Source: Lineus longissimus (taxonomy: Eukaryota; Nemertea; Pilidiophora; Heteronemertea; Lineidae). From it: a stretch of 64,000 bases of DNA. The notes below the pieces were generated by a model, which was not told the origin of the DNA, did not search any database, and saw only the letters and a list, made by a program, of their open reading frames with translations. The DNA is taken from positions 14,305,808 through 14,369,807 of the forward strand of contig NC_088315.1 in NCBI RefSeq assembly GCF_910592395.1, given 5' to 3'. Positions 25,152 to 34,090 of this stretch are shown in pieces; position 1 is the stretch's first letter; each line of letters opens with the position of its first letter. A program made the translations under genes and the position numbers.

Positions 25152-26577
25152 CTTGGATGATAATGCTAGCGGTGGCTTAGCAAGGAGATATCGGTGCCCC
25201 CTGGGCCCGCTAAATATGACCAGATTTAGCAGGGAGATAATGACCCGCTAAGCAAAAAAAAAATTTGAACAACCCAATTAGCGACTCGCTAAAGTTAGCA
25301 GGGGTTTATCCTGTAGCTAGCCAGTCGCTAAGAGTTAGCGGGGCTTTGAACAACCCAGCCCATGACTTTTCAATAGGGGGGATACACAGAAAAACTTGTC
25401 AATCTATTTTTGAGCGTTCCCAAACAATGAGGGGAAACACTCAAAAACAGAAACACTCAAAAACATTACACCGGTAGTCGAGGAGCGTGTTTACCAATGG
25501 TACCAGCGGCTGAGGGAGAGGAGGCTGCCTGTTGCGATCCAGGACATACAAGCCAGTGCTATGACGAATTTTGAAGACTGGTGGAATCAGTTGCCGGACG
25601 AACGAAGACAAGGCTTCATAGAGTCCAGACCTACACAGCACGTTTTCCACGCTTCCGCCGGATGGGTAGAAGCATTCATGAAGAGAAAGAAGATCTCTCT
25701 CCGGAAAGTGAATATGAATACCAGCACTCTGCCAGCTGACGCTGCCCAACGTGTCCAGGTCTTCCGCGACGACGTGACGCAGACGATCGATCAGTTTCAG
25801 ATTGCCTTGCAATTCCTCTTCAATATGGACCAGACGTTTGCACTGTTCGAGTCTCGTCCTTTGTATACAGCCAACGCCAGGGTAGTCAAGTCGGTTGACG
25901 TGCGGACGTCACGATCCAACACCAAGCTGGGTTGTACGGTGACCCTTCCCATCACCGCGACGGGAGTAAAGTTACAGGCGCACATCACTTTCCAGAGGAC
26001 TGGTTTCGTCCGACAACTGGCAGCCCTGCAAGAGGAGGACTTGCCTGCAAACATTATTATAACCTCCTCCGCTACAGGTTGGATGAAGGAGGAGACTGCC
26101 AATCATTGGTTAGATGAAGTATTCGAGCCATACATCACCACACAAGATACCGATCAATTTCTTCTCCTCGTGGATAGGTACAGAGTGCACCGCACGGAGA
26201 ATTTCGGTCTCCGAGTGACAGAATTGGGAGGCATCCTCAATTTCATCCCGGCATGCTGTACGTCTCTGGCACAACCCCTCGATGTTGCCGTGATGAAATC
26301 CTTTAAGAACAATTTGCGGAAGACGTGGAAAGCCTGGAAAAATGACAACACCCAAGATGACGGGACCTGTGAACGTATTGGGCTGCGTGAGGTAGTTAAT
26401 ATCGTGAGTGAGGCTTGGGAAGCTGTACCTCCGCAAGTAATTGAGAGTGGATTCGAGTCGGCCTTGTTCAGGGCAGCCCCAATTGACGCCGGACCACTGC
26501 AGGAGCTAGACCAAGAGGAGGAGGAAATTGGGCTTGAGTTTGTCAACATTCTGGAGGAGGAAATAGAAATGAACTGA

Positions 26578-26824
26578 ATTTATTGCGACTCAGCATTGTT
26601 GGTACGGAGTTTTCCGATTCGAAGTTGAAATTTTTTTTGAACCATCCTGTACGTATAATGACACTTTCCTTCAACTGAATCAGTCGATAGGCCTGATCAT
26701 CAAAGGGATATTCATTTCATGTTTCGTCATATTAGGCTTTTTAGCACGGTGCGGGTTCGAACCGGATCGAGGAATGTTTGCTTATTTTTTGCACGCAGAT
26801 AGAAACTAGATTATTGCCACCAGT
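26578..26824 (+). other. 3' region of Tigger copy A
   Basis: Follows the transposase stop. The stretch around 26735-26810 (GTGCGGGTTCGAACCGGATC, then GAGGAA) recurs inverted at about 44940-45010, so it belongs to the element family. GGTTCGAACC also resembles a pol III B box, but no matching A box or tRNA fold is visible. The stretch ends at the LTR starting 26825. Confidence 0.45.
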
Positions 26825-28095
26825 TGTAACTCTCGCTAATTCCGTAGAGGGCGTCGCGACTGTCACTGGATGGCCTTTTAGAGTTTTTGCTGCCACCACC
26901 CGTATTAAGGGAATTAATAAAATCTCACCAGTTTCTATATAGAGGCGAGAGAGTTGGGGTTCGTTAAAAGAACACAAAACACTAAACTAAACCACGTGAA
27001 TAAGAACAAGGGACTAAAATATCTTGGTAATTAATATTTCATATTTCATCTCAATTATTTAGACAAGATTCATCATTCATTATATACAAATTCATTTACA
27101 AAATGGTACAAATACTAAAGGCAATTCTATTCGATTTCTGCTAAAACGACTCGGTAAATCCAAAGAATCTTCTCAAAAACCCCCTCAAACTCTGTTCCCG
27201 ATTTAAATAAACCCAAACACCGCACAACGCGCTCTCACCGAAACGTACCGAGTCGGACCTCTGTTCCAGACCCCTTGCGCGACGTCATCAACCAGTTTAA
27301 ATACCCCGCCGACGCTAAAACCGCACTACCTTGGTGACGTCACGTAAAAATGTACACTTACACACTGAATGTAACACAGAAAGAGAGCCTACCCTTTCAC
27401 GCCCAAAATAATTGTATCATCTATCAAAAACCCTCGAAATTCTCACCCCAGGTCACAAACTGACATTACAATAAGTATCTAAACACTTCGTCAACCTAAT
27501 GAAATATATTCAGATTACACCAAGAACTATTTTAAACTTCTCACACAGCGCGAGGATCAATGCGCTGAATTTACATCGACGAAATGTCAACATTGAAGAT
27601 CGTGAACCAGAAACAAACCTCATATAAATTGGGAAACCGTATTCATTAAATTAAACCAGACCAGAAACAATATCTGAATATGATAAGAATTTAACCCCAA
27701 GGGTGAAAATAACTAAGAAGTACTCAAACCCCTACAGTTTTGACCCGAATTTCAGTCAAAAGACAGAATGAACACTCTACCTCATTTCCATAAACAGCGG
27801 TGCGAACTGTCAAATGTTAAACCCGTAAAAACACAATGAAATTTGTACAAAGGGACAAAAATCATACACACACATATTCTTACCGGTGAAAAGACACAAA
27901 CCTATAAGTTTCTATTAAAATACTTACGTTTTCTGTACGTAAAAATGCAAATATTGACACTGTTCGGAAGTTTCGCAAATCTATGACCATGGCAAAGATC
28001 CAAACGATGAGGACACAGGTCACGTAAATATTCAAATGAGCCATGCGCGTGAAGCACGTGCACAACATAAATATCAACAGAGGAATTTCGCTACA
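26825..28095 (-). repeat. LTR of gypsy element 1 (3' LTR, minus strand)
   Basis: On the minus strand the LTR starts TGTAGCG directly after a purine tract (CTTAGTGGGGGGTAGT) and ends GAGAGTTACA, giving TG...CA ends and about 1271 bp. It contains a minus-strand TATTTAAA TATA-like box near 27297-27304. Several TGACGTCA/CRE-like sites occur near 27285 and 27340. No matching 5' LTR is present in the window, because the element is truncated at its 5' side near 32254. Confidence 0.6.
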
Positions 28096-28667
28096 ACTAC
28101 CCCCCACTAAGACTGTACGTCCCGGACAGTATACATTCAAAACACCCAAGACGTCACGTGACGTAACCACATGTTTCTGTTTCCACGAAGACACCTACAC
28201 ATCCCCGAATATCGTAACCATGGTAACCATGACGCAGTGACTGCAGAGGCAATCAACTCAGATTATCCCATTGTAACATACACCGTAAAATACGAGTCAC
28301 TTACACTGGAAAATTCTAAATACAGTATATACAGGTACAGCACAAATTTTTACCTAGGTAGACCAATACCTTTAAAAGAAATTCACTAGCATATATAATT
28401 TACAACAGTAACAGTAACAATCACTATAAAAAAACGCACCAGCCTAGGTCTAGGTCTATACATATACTTACCAATTAAATTTCCTCCTAGAGAAAACCCT
28501 TTTTACAACTATCTAGATATAAAAAAAATTCAAAACCCTTCAACAATGAAATATATATACAATTAGACTGTCATCAGATATAACTTACAGTTAAATATCC
28601 TCAAGTATTCTCGGTAAACCTTAAAATAATTACAATCTATACAAATTCAACAATATTCGAAATTCCA
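28096..28667 (-). other. Untranslated stretch between zinc-finger ORF and LTR
   Basis: No coding frame of note. The polypurine tract of the element (plus-strand CCCCCC at about 28100-28105) closes this stretch against the LTR. Confidence 0.5.
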
Positions 28668-29321
28668 CTATTCCTCCGTAGTCGTTTGGGTCCGAGCATC
28701 CCTCATATGAATATTGTCTCTGAAAACGTACGTACACTGTTCGTTGCAAATCGTTCCATCTGGGTAACTCCATGTCCTGTTTCGATGTAGAACGTAAGGT
28801 CTCTCAAACTCCTTGGACGGCTTGTCCCCTCTAGTCGGTACTAAAGGCAGTTTCTCTCCATCGCCATCTTCATGGCTATCGCTGAGGCAGCTTGCTTTCC
28901 CTAACGCCTCGGCAGGGGTAGCCTTTGGTGCGCACGAGGAGAACTCCTTCTCCACAGGTCGGGACTCATCCCCCTCACCTACATTACTGGCCATGGACGA
29001 TTCCAAAATCAAATCGCCTGGATCTTCGAATTCCTCGCTTACCACAACGGTAAGTTTCTGGGTATTCCCCGACCGAAACTCCTCTTCGAATTTTGCGAGC
29101 TCCTCCGTAGGTTCTGCCGACATATCTCTTGCCAGAGTCTGAGCTCTTCGGTGTCGCTGCTCGTGGAGCCTCAGCTCCACACGTTGAGTCTTCGGAAACT
29201 TCTGCTGGCAATACTGGCAAGATAGTTTGCCCCACTCAGGATGTTCCTCGTCTTTATGCTGCATCAGCTGCGCTCTTGTCGCAAATTTTCTTTGACATCC
29301 GAAACACTTGAACTTCGTCAT
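28668..29321 (-). CDS. C2H2 zinc-finger ORF in the env position of gypsy element 1
   Basis: About 217 residues from the ATG at 29321 (start FKCFGCQRKF). An open frame reaches farther upstream, but I chose this start because the zinc fingers begin at once and an acceptor-like run (TTTATTTATTTTAAG) ends a few bases upstream. Two C2H2 fingers: CFGCQRKFATRAQLMQHKDEEH and CQYCQQKFPKTQRVELRLHEQ-H in outline (C-x2-C...H-x4-H; C-x2-C...H-x3-H). The middle is acidic and Ser/Pro-rich. The C-terminal part (YVLHRNRTWSYPDGT) is unfamiliar. No signal peptide or membrane segment is present, so it is not an envelope protein. It follows the integrase ORF with a short frame overlap. Its function is unknown; it may bind nucleic acid. 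Confidence 0.7.
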   Translation of the reverse strand: MTKFKCFGCQRKFATRAQLMQHKDEEHPEWGKLSCQYCQQKFPKTQRVELRLHEQRHRRAQTLARDMSAEPTEELAKFEEEFRSGNTQKLTVVVSEEFEDPGDLILESSMASNVGEGDESRPVEKEFSSCAPKATPAEALGKASCLSDSHEDGDGEKLPLVPTRGDKPSKEFERPYVLHRNRTWSYPDGTICNEQCTYVFRDNIHMRDARTQTTTEE

Positions 29322-29391
29322 CTTTATCCTTAAAATAAATAAATATATACACACATCAGTTAATGGAATTGCAATTAACTTTGAACACATT

Positions 29392-32254
29392 TTAAACATT
29401 GCAAACCCGTCCAATTTTAACATCCGGTCTCATGACAGAAGCTACCCATTCCCCAAATCTTTGAGGAATACTCTTGTTCCTTCCGCTTCGTCGGCCAACA
29501 CCGGTGTCCTGTTCATGGACAATCGAAGATTTCTCTCCAGTATCTTTAACCAACTCTGAACTAGATTCATGACCTACTTCAATATTTTCACGGGCGTCTA
29601 CCGCGCCAGCGTCCGTATCTACCCCTTGATTTTCCTCAATGATTTCCGGAGTAGTATCCTTGGATACCTCCCCCCTCCCTATAATGATGTCTCCTCCTGG
29701 AGACTCTTCTCCTGGAGTAACCTCCACCATTTCATTTATCTTCGGGAGCCAAGCTTTGAAATCACATCCCTTATAGGGCTTCAAACGGTCATAATGACAG
29801 ACTATAGGACTAGCTTGAGGTGATTTCTGAAGTCTGTACACAACGTCGTCAATCTTTCCTACTACGAGAAACGGACCTTTCCAGTGACACTGAAGTTTGG
29901 GACACACCCCTTTCTTTCGTGCAGGATTATATACCCAGACTACATCACCAACAGAATACGCGGATCCGAATCTTTGTCTATCATAATATCGCTTCTGACG
30001 CTCAGAATTTTTCTTAGTTTCATTTCTCGCCATTTCATGAGCTACATGAATATTTTCTCTCAGGGTTTCTACGTAATCAATAGGCTTTACTTGATCAGCA
30101 TTGTCTTCGATAGGAAAACCTGTCACTAAGTCTAGAGGTAACTCAACCTCCCTTCCCAACATCATTTTGTTCGGCGTTTGACCAGTCGTGTCATGTCTGG
30201 TTGCCCGATAAGCCATCATAGCAAAGGGAAGGCACTCTTGCCAGTCTTCTTGGCGCCTAATCGTCTTTGCTAAAATAACCTCTATGGTCTGATTCATTCG
30301 TTCGCATTGTGAATTAGATTGAGGTCGCATCGGACTTGTCCTAGTTTTCTCTATTTCAAGCATTTCACAGACTGCCCGAAATAACTTAGACTCATAGGAC
30401 GCGCCTCGGTCACTGTGAAGTTGTCTAGCACAACCGAATCTGCACAAAAACTCTCTAACAATTGTATTTGCAATAGTCTCCATTTCTTGATTAGGGATAG
30501 GATAGGCCTCAGCCCACTTAGTCCAGCTGTCCGTCACTAAGAGGATAAAACGGTTACCGTCACCCTTACTAGGAGGTAAAGGTCCTAGAACATCTGTACT
30601 AATCCGCTCTAATGTGTTTCCCACCCGATACTGTTTCAATTCAGCACGTCTTTTCTTACCCGGTCTCTTACTCTGAGCGCAAATATCACACTGTTCAACC
30701 CAAGTGATAATATCCCTACTCATACCAGGCCACCAAAACCTTTGTTGTGCGAGAGGCAAAACTCGTTTTGCACCGAAATGCCCTGCGGTTTTAGAAGAAT
30801 GCAGATCACGGAAAATATCTCGGCGGTATTCGTTGGGTGGAATCATTTTCCAAACGTAAGTTTTCCCGTCGACAGATTCCCAGTTTAATCCTAATACACC
30901 TGCTTGGAACTTTAACCTATCCCATTTGGCCCAATATGCCTTAGACAAAGCGTTTTGACTGGAAACATTTTTCCAATCCGGCCTCTCATTTAAGTTCTTT
31001 TTGGCATTTAGTATCCAAGTCAACTCTTGGTCTTCAGATTGTTTCTGAGCTAACATTGTCGGGGTCCACTTGTCAGTATCTTGGCTAAATTGCACTGTTT
31101 TGCATTTCTGATAAGATCTGGAGGAGTGTTCTTTAACACTATTCGCCTCAATTTCGTGAACTGCGTCTCCTTTCAATCTGGTAGTGTCACTCAGACACCC
31201 TACGTCACTACATAGTTCAGATTATGTGCATGACTGATCCAGGGAGAAACTGTCTTTACCGTTTTTCGTCTCCGTTGGCAAAGCCATTACGTCACCTACG
31301 TCACTATTGTCAATATCTTTTGACAAAGCGGTGTCACTTTGACACCTGCGTCTCTCAGTCTCATCTTCGTATCGTGACATGCATGACTGATCCAAGGGGA
31401 AATGGTCTTTACCACTCTTCATCACCTTCGGAGAAGCCATGACGTCACCTACGTCACTATTATCAATATCTTTTGAGAAAGTCGTGTCACTTTGACACCT
31501 GCGTCTCTCAGTCTCATCTTCGTGTAGTGACATGCATGACTGATCCAAGGGGAAATGGTCTTACCCACTCTTCATCACCTTCGGAGAAGCCATGACGTCA
31601 CCTACGTCATCAACATCAACATCTTTTTGGAGAGTAGCGTCACTTTGACACTTTTGTCTCTCAGTCTTAACCTCATGTTGTGACATGCATGACTGATCCA
31701 GGGAGAAATGGTCTTTACCATTTTTCGTCTCCGTTGGCAAAGCCATGACGTCACCTACGTCATCAACATCAACATCTTTTGTGAGAGTAGTGTCACTTTG
31801 ACACCTTTGTCTCTCAGTCTTAACCTCATGTTGTGACATGCATGACTGATCCAGGGAGAAATGGTCTTTACCATTTTTCGTCTCCGTTGGCAAAGCCATG
31901 ACGTCACAACTTAAATCAGTCGTGTGGTCAATCTCCGTCACTTCTGTCAGCTCAACAACTCTATTAACCAGAATGTCCCCATCGTACCCCATTCTGTCAC
32001 ATTGTTTACAGTTTGTGCACGGGATTCTACTTAGTCCGTCAGCGTTCCCATGAAGACGGCCTGCTCGGTGTTCAATTTTATAGTTGTAGGTTTCTAACAC
32101 TTCCAACCACCTAGCCACTTGACCCTCTGGTTCTTTGAAATTTTTAAGCCATGTGAGACTAGCATGATCAGTTCTGATCGTGAAAAATCTACCGTACAAG
32201 TAATGTTTGAAATGTTTCACAAAATGTACTACGGCTAGGAGCTCCCTCCTGGTT
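29392..32254 (-). pseudogene. gypsy element 1 pol (RNase H, repeats, integrase), two stops
   Basis: A single minus-strand frame broken by two TAA codons, at 31561-31563 and 31222-31224. From the 5' side: the end of an RNase H domain (TRRELLAVVHF, TIRTDHASLTWL, IEHRAGRLHGNADGLSR); a 51-residue repeat array; then an integrase from about 31100. The integrase shows an HHCC zinc site (HFGAKRVLPLAQQ...CDICAQSK), DDE residues in STDVLGPLPP, LHSDRGASYES and SQCERMNQT, and a GPF/Y module (WKGPFLVVGK). Protease, reverse transcriptase and gag are absent, cut off at the junction with gypsy element 2 near 32254. It is a Ty3/gypsy element and cannot move on its own. Confidence 0.85.
31225..31920 (-). repeat. 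153-bp in-frame tandem repeat inside pol
   Basis: The word CATGACGTCAC or its variant recurs at 31285, 31438, 31591, 31744 and 31897, exactly 153 bp apart, giving four full units plus flanking parts. Each unit encodes 51 residues, including DVMALPTETKNGKDHFSLDQ and the CMSQHE and RCQSDTT motifs. The array lies between RNase H and integrase and keeps frame. Confidence 0.92.
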
Positions 32255-32289
32255 GTACATTTTGTGAAACATTTCAAACATTACTTGTA
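32195..32289. repeat. 35-bp perfect fold-back at the gypsy 1 / gypsy 2 junction
   Basis: Arms 32195-32229 and 32255-32289 are exact reverse complements with a 25-nt loop. The first arm is RNase H coding sequence of gypsy element 1 (VKHFKHYL). The second arm is a backwards copy of it and overlaps the TGTAA that starts the LTR of gypsy element 2 by four bases. Confidence 0.92.
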
Positions 32290-32572
32290 ATAATCTTCCG
32301 CTACTCTTCTTGTAATAAATGCCATAAAACGGCTCAAATACGGTGTCTCTCTTTTTTTATTTCGTGCGCTCTCCTTCCGCCTTTTTCTTCCAACAACGTA
32401 CATACATTTTTCAACAATCCCCTGCCGTGACCGCCCGACGTCGCCCGAAGACGTCGGCTTCATCGACATACGTCACATGAGGAGGATGCGCCAAACCCGG
32501 TGATGACGTCACCCTGCGTAGCAACAGTTCGCAACAGTTAGCAACGGTGCCGTCAAGACCGAGATCACCACA
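32286..32572 (-). repeat. Left-arm LTR of gypsy element 2
   Basis: On the minus strand it starts TGTGGTGATC after a purine tract (GAAGGGGATGG) and ends GATTATTACA, about 287 bp. It contains a TGACGTCA site and an AATAAA. It is the mirror of 44642-44927. Confidence 0.7.
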
Positions 32573-33097
32573 CCATCCCCTTCAAAAATTGGTCAGAGTT
32601 ACTCTGACCATCAAATTCTTATGGAAACTAAACATGGTAGCGACCACATAGGCACTGGATGATATAATTAGTGATACTTAATATTCTATACAAAATTTAG
32701 TGATTCCTACGAAGATTATTTCAAACTAACGGTATCTGTAACCACACCTCAATCTATATACATCGCCTGTACACAATGAACACAATATCTATATCTATAA
32801 TCCTAAATTACCACCTTACGAACTATTAAACTTACAGTGGTTTACATGACTAGAATCTACATAATACCATTGCTCAAATAAAAATTCACTTATTATTTAC
32901 ACAAAACTACTTGCAATTAACCCTCCCCAAACAGTACAATTATATAATGACTGTAAAATTCAACATGAAGGAATATAATTGTTCAGCAAATTTATAATGA
33001 CGTAACGAAATGGGCGCCAAAGAGTATCCAATGCGGTACTCCCCTCTCCTCCCTACAAATCGTCGGGAGAAGGGGTCTCCGGCCCATTCGTACTTGA
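32573..33097 (-). other. Untranslated stretch between SGNH ORF and LTR, left arm
   Basis: No coding frame. It holds a 21-bp palindrome (GGTCAGAGT-A-ACTCTGACC core) near 32591-32611 just outside the polypurine tract. Confidence 0.5.
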
Positions 33098-33973
33098 TTA
33101 TTGTCCCCTGACATACTGCACAATCTGCCTCTCGACGGTGGTCCTCCCGATCTTGGAGTAGTGGAACTGGTCCTGGTCAAATCCGTATCTATTCAGCATC
33201 GGATGAGGAATGGACTGGAATCCAACTCGTTGCATCATTCCATTAAATCGCAGTGCACGTCTCATCATACCATCACTTCTCGCCACCTTTGGGGACACTG
33301 GTAGTTGAAGATGAAAAATGCGGGCCATGGGGTAATGTTGTATAAGAAAATCTCTGATGATGATCACGTCTTCTTCCGGCTCCCCATAGTCGTTAGTGTG
33401 GTTAAGCCCGTGGGTGATGACAACATCGCTGATATTTAGTCTGGGTTGAATGCTCTTCAACATCACTCTCAACCCTTCTGCCGTCTGCCCTGAAAAAGCT
33501 AATGGAAACAGATCTGACGATGGCTTGGTCTTGACAAACATGGAGTCCCCGAGAAGCAAAATCGGCGGACGCTGCTTCCCAGCGGCATTGTACTCCCTAA
33601 CTCTATCTTGCAGCACACGTACTCGATCTCTAACATCATTAATTTTCAAATCACTGACACCTCTTTCTTTAAGAAACGTGATGACAAGGGTTACCACTTC
33701 ATTAATAGCTTTCATCTGGACATTCCAGCTAGGACGGATCCGGAAAATCAGCATTTTAAATGTTTGGATCACTGCACTGGTGAGAGTGAGTTTTACGTCG
33801 ACAACATTTGATGTGGATATTTCTATCAATCGCTCCAATTCAATAAAAGGAATGTCCACCTCCTGACGAAACCGGAGTCTTCGATGAACAAACGAATATA
33901 GGGCCTTTGTAACTTCAGACTTTGCCTCTTTCACATCATGCGGCAAACCATCTAGATTGATAACGGACTCCAT
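33098..33973 (-). CDS. SGNH-hydrolase-like ORF in the env position, left arm
   Basis: 291 residues, ATG start directly after a strong acceptor (pyrimidine run ending TTTCAG). Residues 1-130 are helical and charged, perhaps a coiled coil. Residues about 135-290 show the SGNH/GDSL blocks in order: ILLLGDSMF (Ser), FSGQTAEGL (Gly), ITHGLNHTND (Gly-x-Asn), and FDQDQFHYSKIG (Asp-x-x-His). The expected Ser-Asp-His triad and both oxyanion residues are thus present. The SGNH family covers esterases and lipases; the substrate here is unknown. No signal peptide or membrane anchor is visible. SGNH domains are known in ORF1 of CR1-type LINEs; I do not recall them as a standard part of Ty3/gypsy. Differs from the right copy at V/A and V/M positions. 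Confidence 0.75.
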   Translation of the reverse strand: MESVINLDGLPHDVKEAKSEVTKALYSFVHRRLRFRQEVDIPFIELERLIEISTSNVVDVKLTLTSAVIQTFKMLIFRIRPSWNVQMKAINEVVTLVITFLKERGVSDLKINDVRDRVRVLQDRVREYNAAGKQRPPILLLGDSMFVKTKPSSDLFPLAFSGQTAEGLRVMLKSIQPRLNISDVVITHGLNHTNDYGEPEEDVIIIRDFLIQHYPMARIFHLQLPVSPKVARSDGMMRRALRFNGMMQRVGFQSIPHPMLNRYGFDQDQFHYSKIGRTTVERQIVQYVRGQ

Positions 33974-34090
33974 CTGAAACGATAGGAAAAGAAAGAAAAC
34001 GGCCTCATTAGTAACCTACAATGTGACCAAAGCGGCACAAGCCTCCATCTCTAACAAAGCGTTGAGAGGAGACCAGGGGTTCCATCTTGA

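Larger units (their letters stand above)
15909..25362. mobile_element. Autonomous PIF/Harbinger transposon, about 9.45 kb
   Basis: Terminal inverted repeats contain GGTTGTTCAAAGCCCC followed by GCTAA, at 15914 and, inverted, near 25341-25357. Subterminal CCGGTCGCTA and AGCGACTCGCTAA words repeat near both ends. Inside are two convergent genes, a Myb/SANT-like gene forward and a DDE transposase reverse, the standard two-gene Harbinger set. It also carries an 81-bp satellite and several other elements in the transposase intron. I could not identify the 3-bp target duplication with confidence, so the end coordinates may be off by a few bases. Confidence 0.82.
15844..25470. mobile_element. TGTAA...TTACA element with CCGG duplication, itself split
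   Basis: The four bases CCGG at 15840-15843 and 25471-25474 flank an insert that begins TGTAACATC and ends AACATTACA. The parts outside the inner Harbinger are about 65 and 108 bp, so the original element was only about 173 bp. Its subterminal GTGTTTCC words recur on the opposite strand at the other end. It could be a small solo LTR (TG...CA ends, 4-bp duplication) or a MITE; the sequence does not decide. Confidence 0.6.
15594..26577 (+). pseudogene. pogo/Tigger transposase (copy A), split by a nested insertion
   Basis: Two coding pieces, 15594-15842 and 25471-26577, lie in one frame and join exactly at a CCGG duplicated on each side of a 9.6-kb insert; together they encode about 451 residues. 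The first piece holds a psq-type helix-turn-helix (RRSYSVSEKIAYLRDL to LTLRKW). The second holds a CENP-B-type HTH (ERVYQWYQRLRERRLP, WVEAFMKRKKISLRK) and a DDE_1 catalytic domain. Candidate acidic residues are FNMDQT, LLVDRYRVH and AQPLDVAVMKSFK. The second motif departs from the usual LDN-x-x-x-H. Apart from the insertion I see no stop or frameshift in either piece, so the insertion is probably recent. The role was DNA transposition by cut and paste at TA sites. Confidence 0.85.

Noticed and set aside
24600-25160. Plus-strand 186-codon frame opposite Harbinger exon 1
   Set aside because: It is antisense to the clear DDE transposase exon and has no domain of its own.
26745-26775. GGTTCGAACC as a tRNA or tRNA-SINE B box
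   Set aside because: No A box at a proper distance and no cloverleaf could be drawn; the sequence is better explained as part of the Tigger element because it recurs inverted at about 44960-45010.
29392-31563. Frameshift in gypsy element 1 pol near 31560
   Set aside because: Repeat spacing is exactly 153 bp across the site and the frame is the same on both sides; the break is an in-frame TAA, not an indel.
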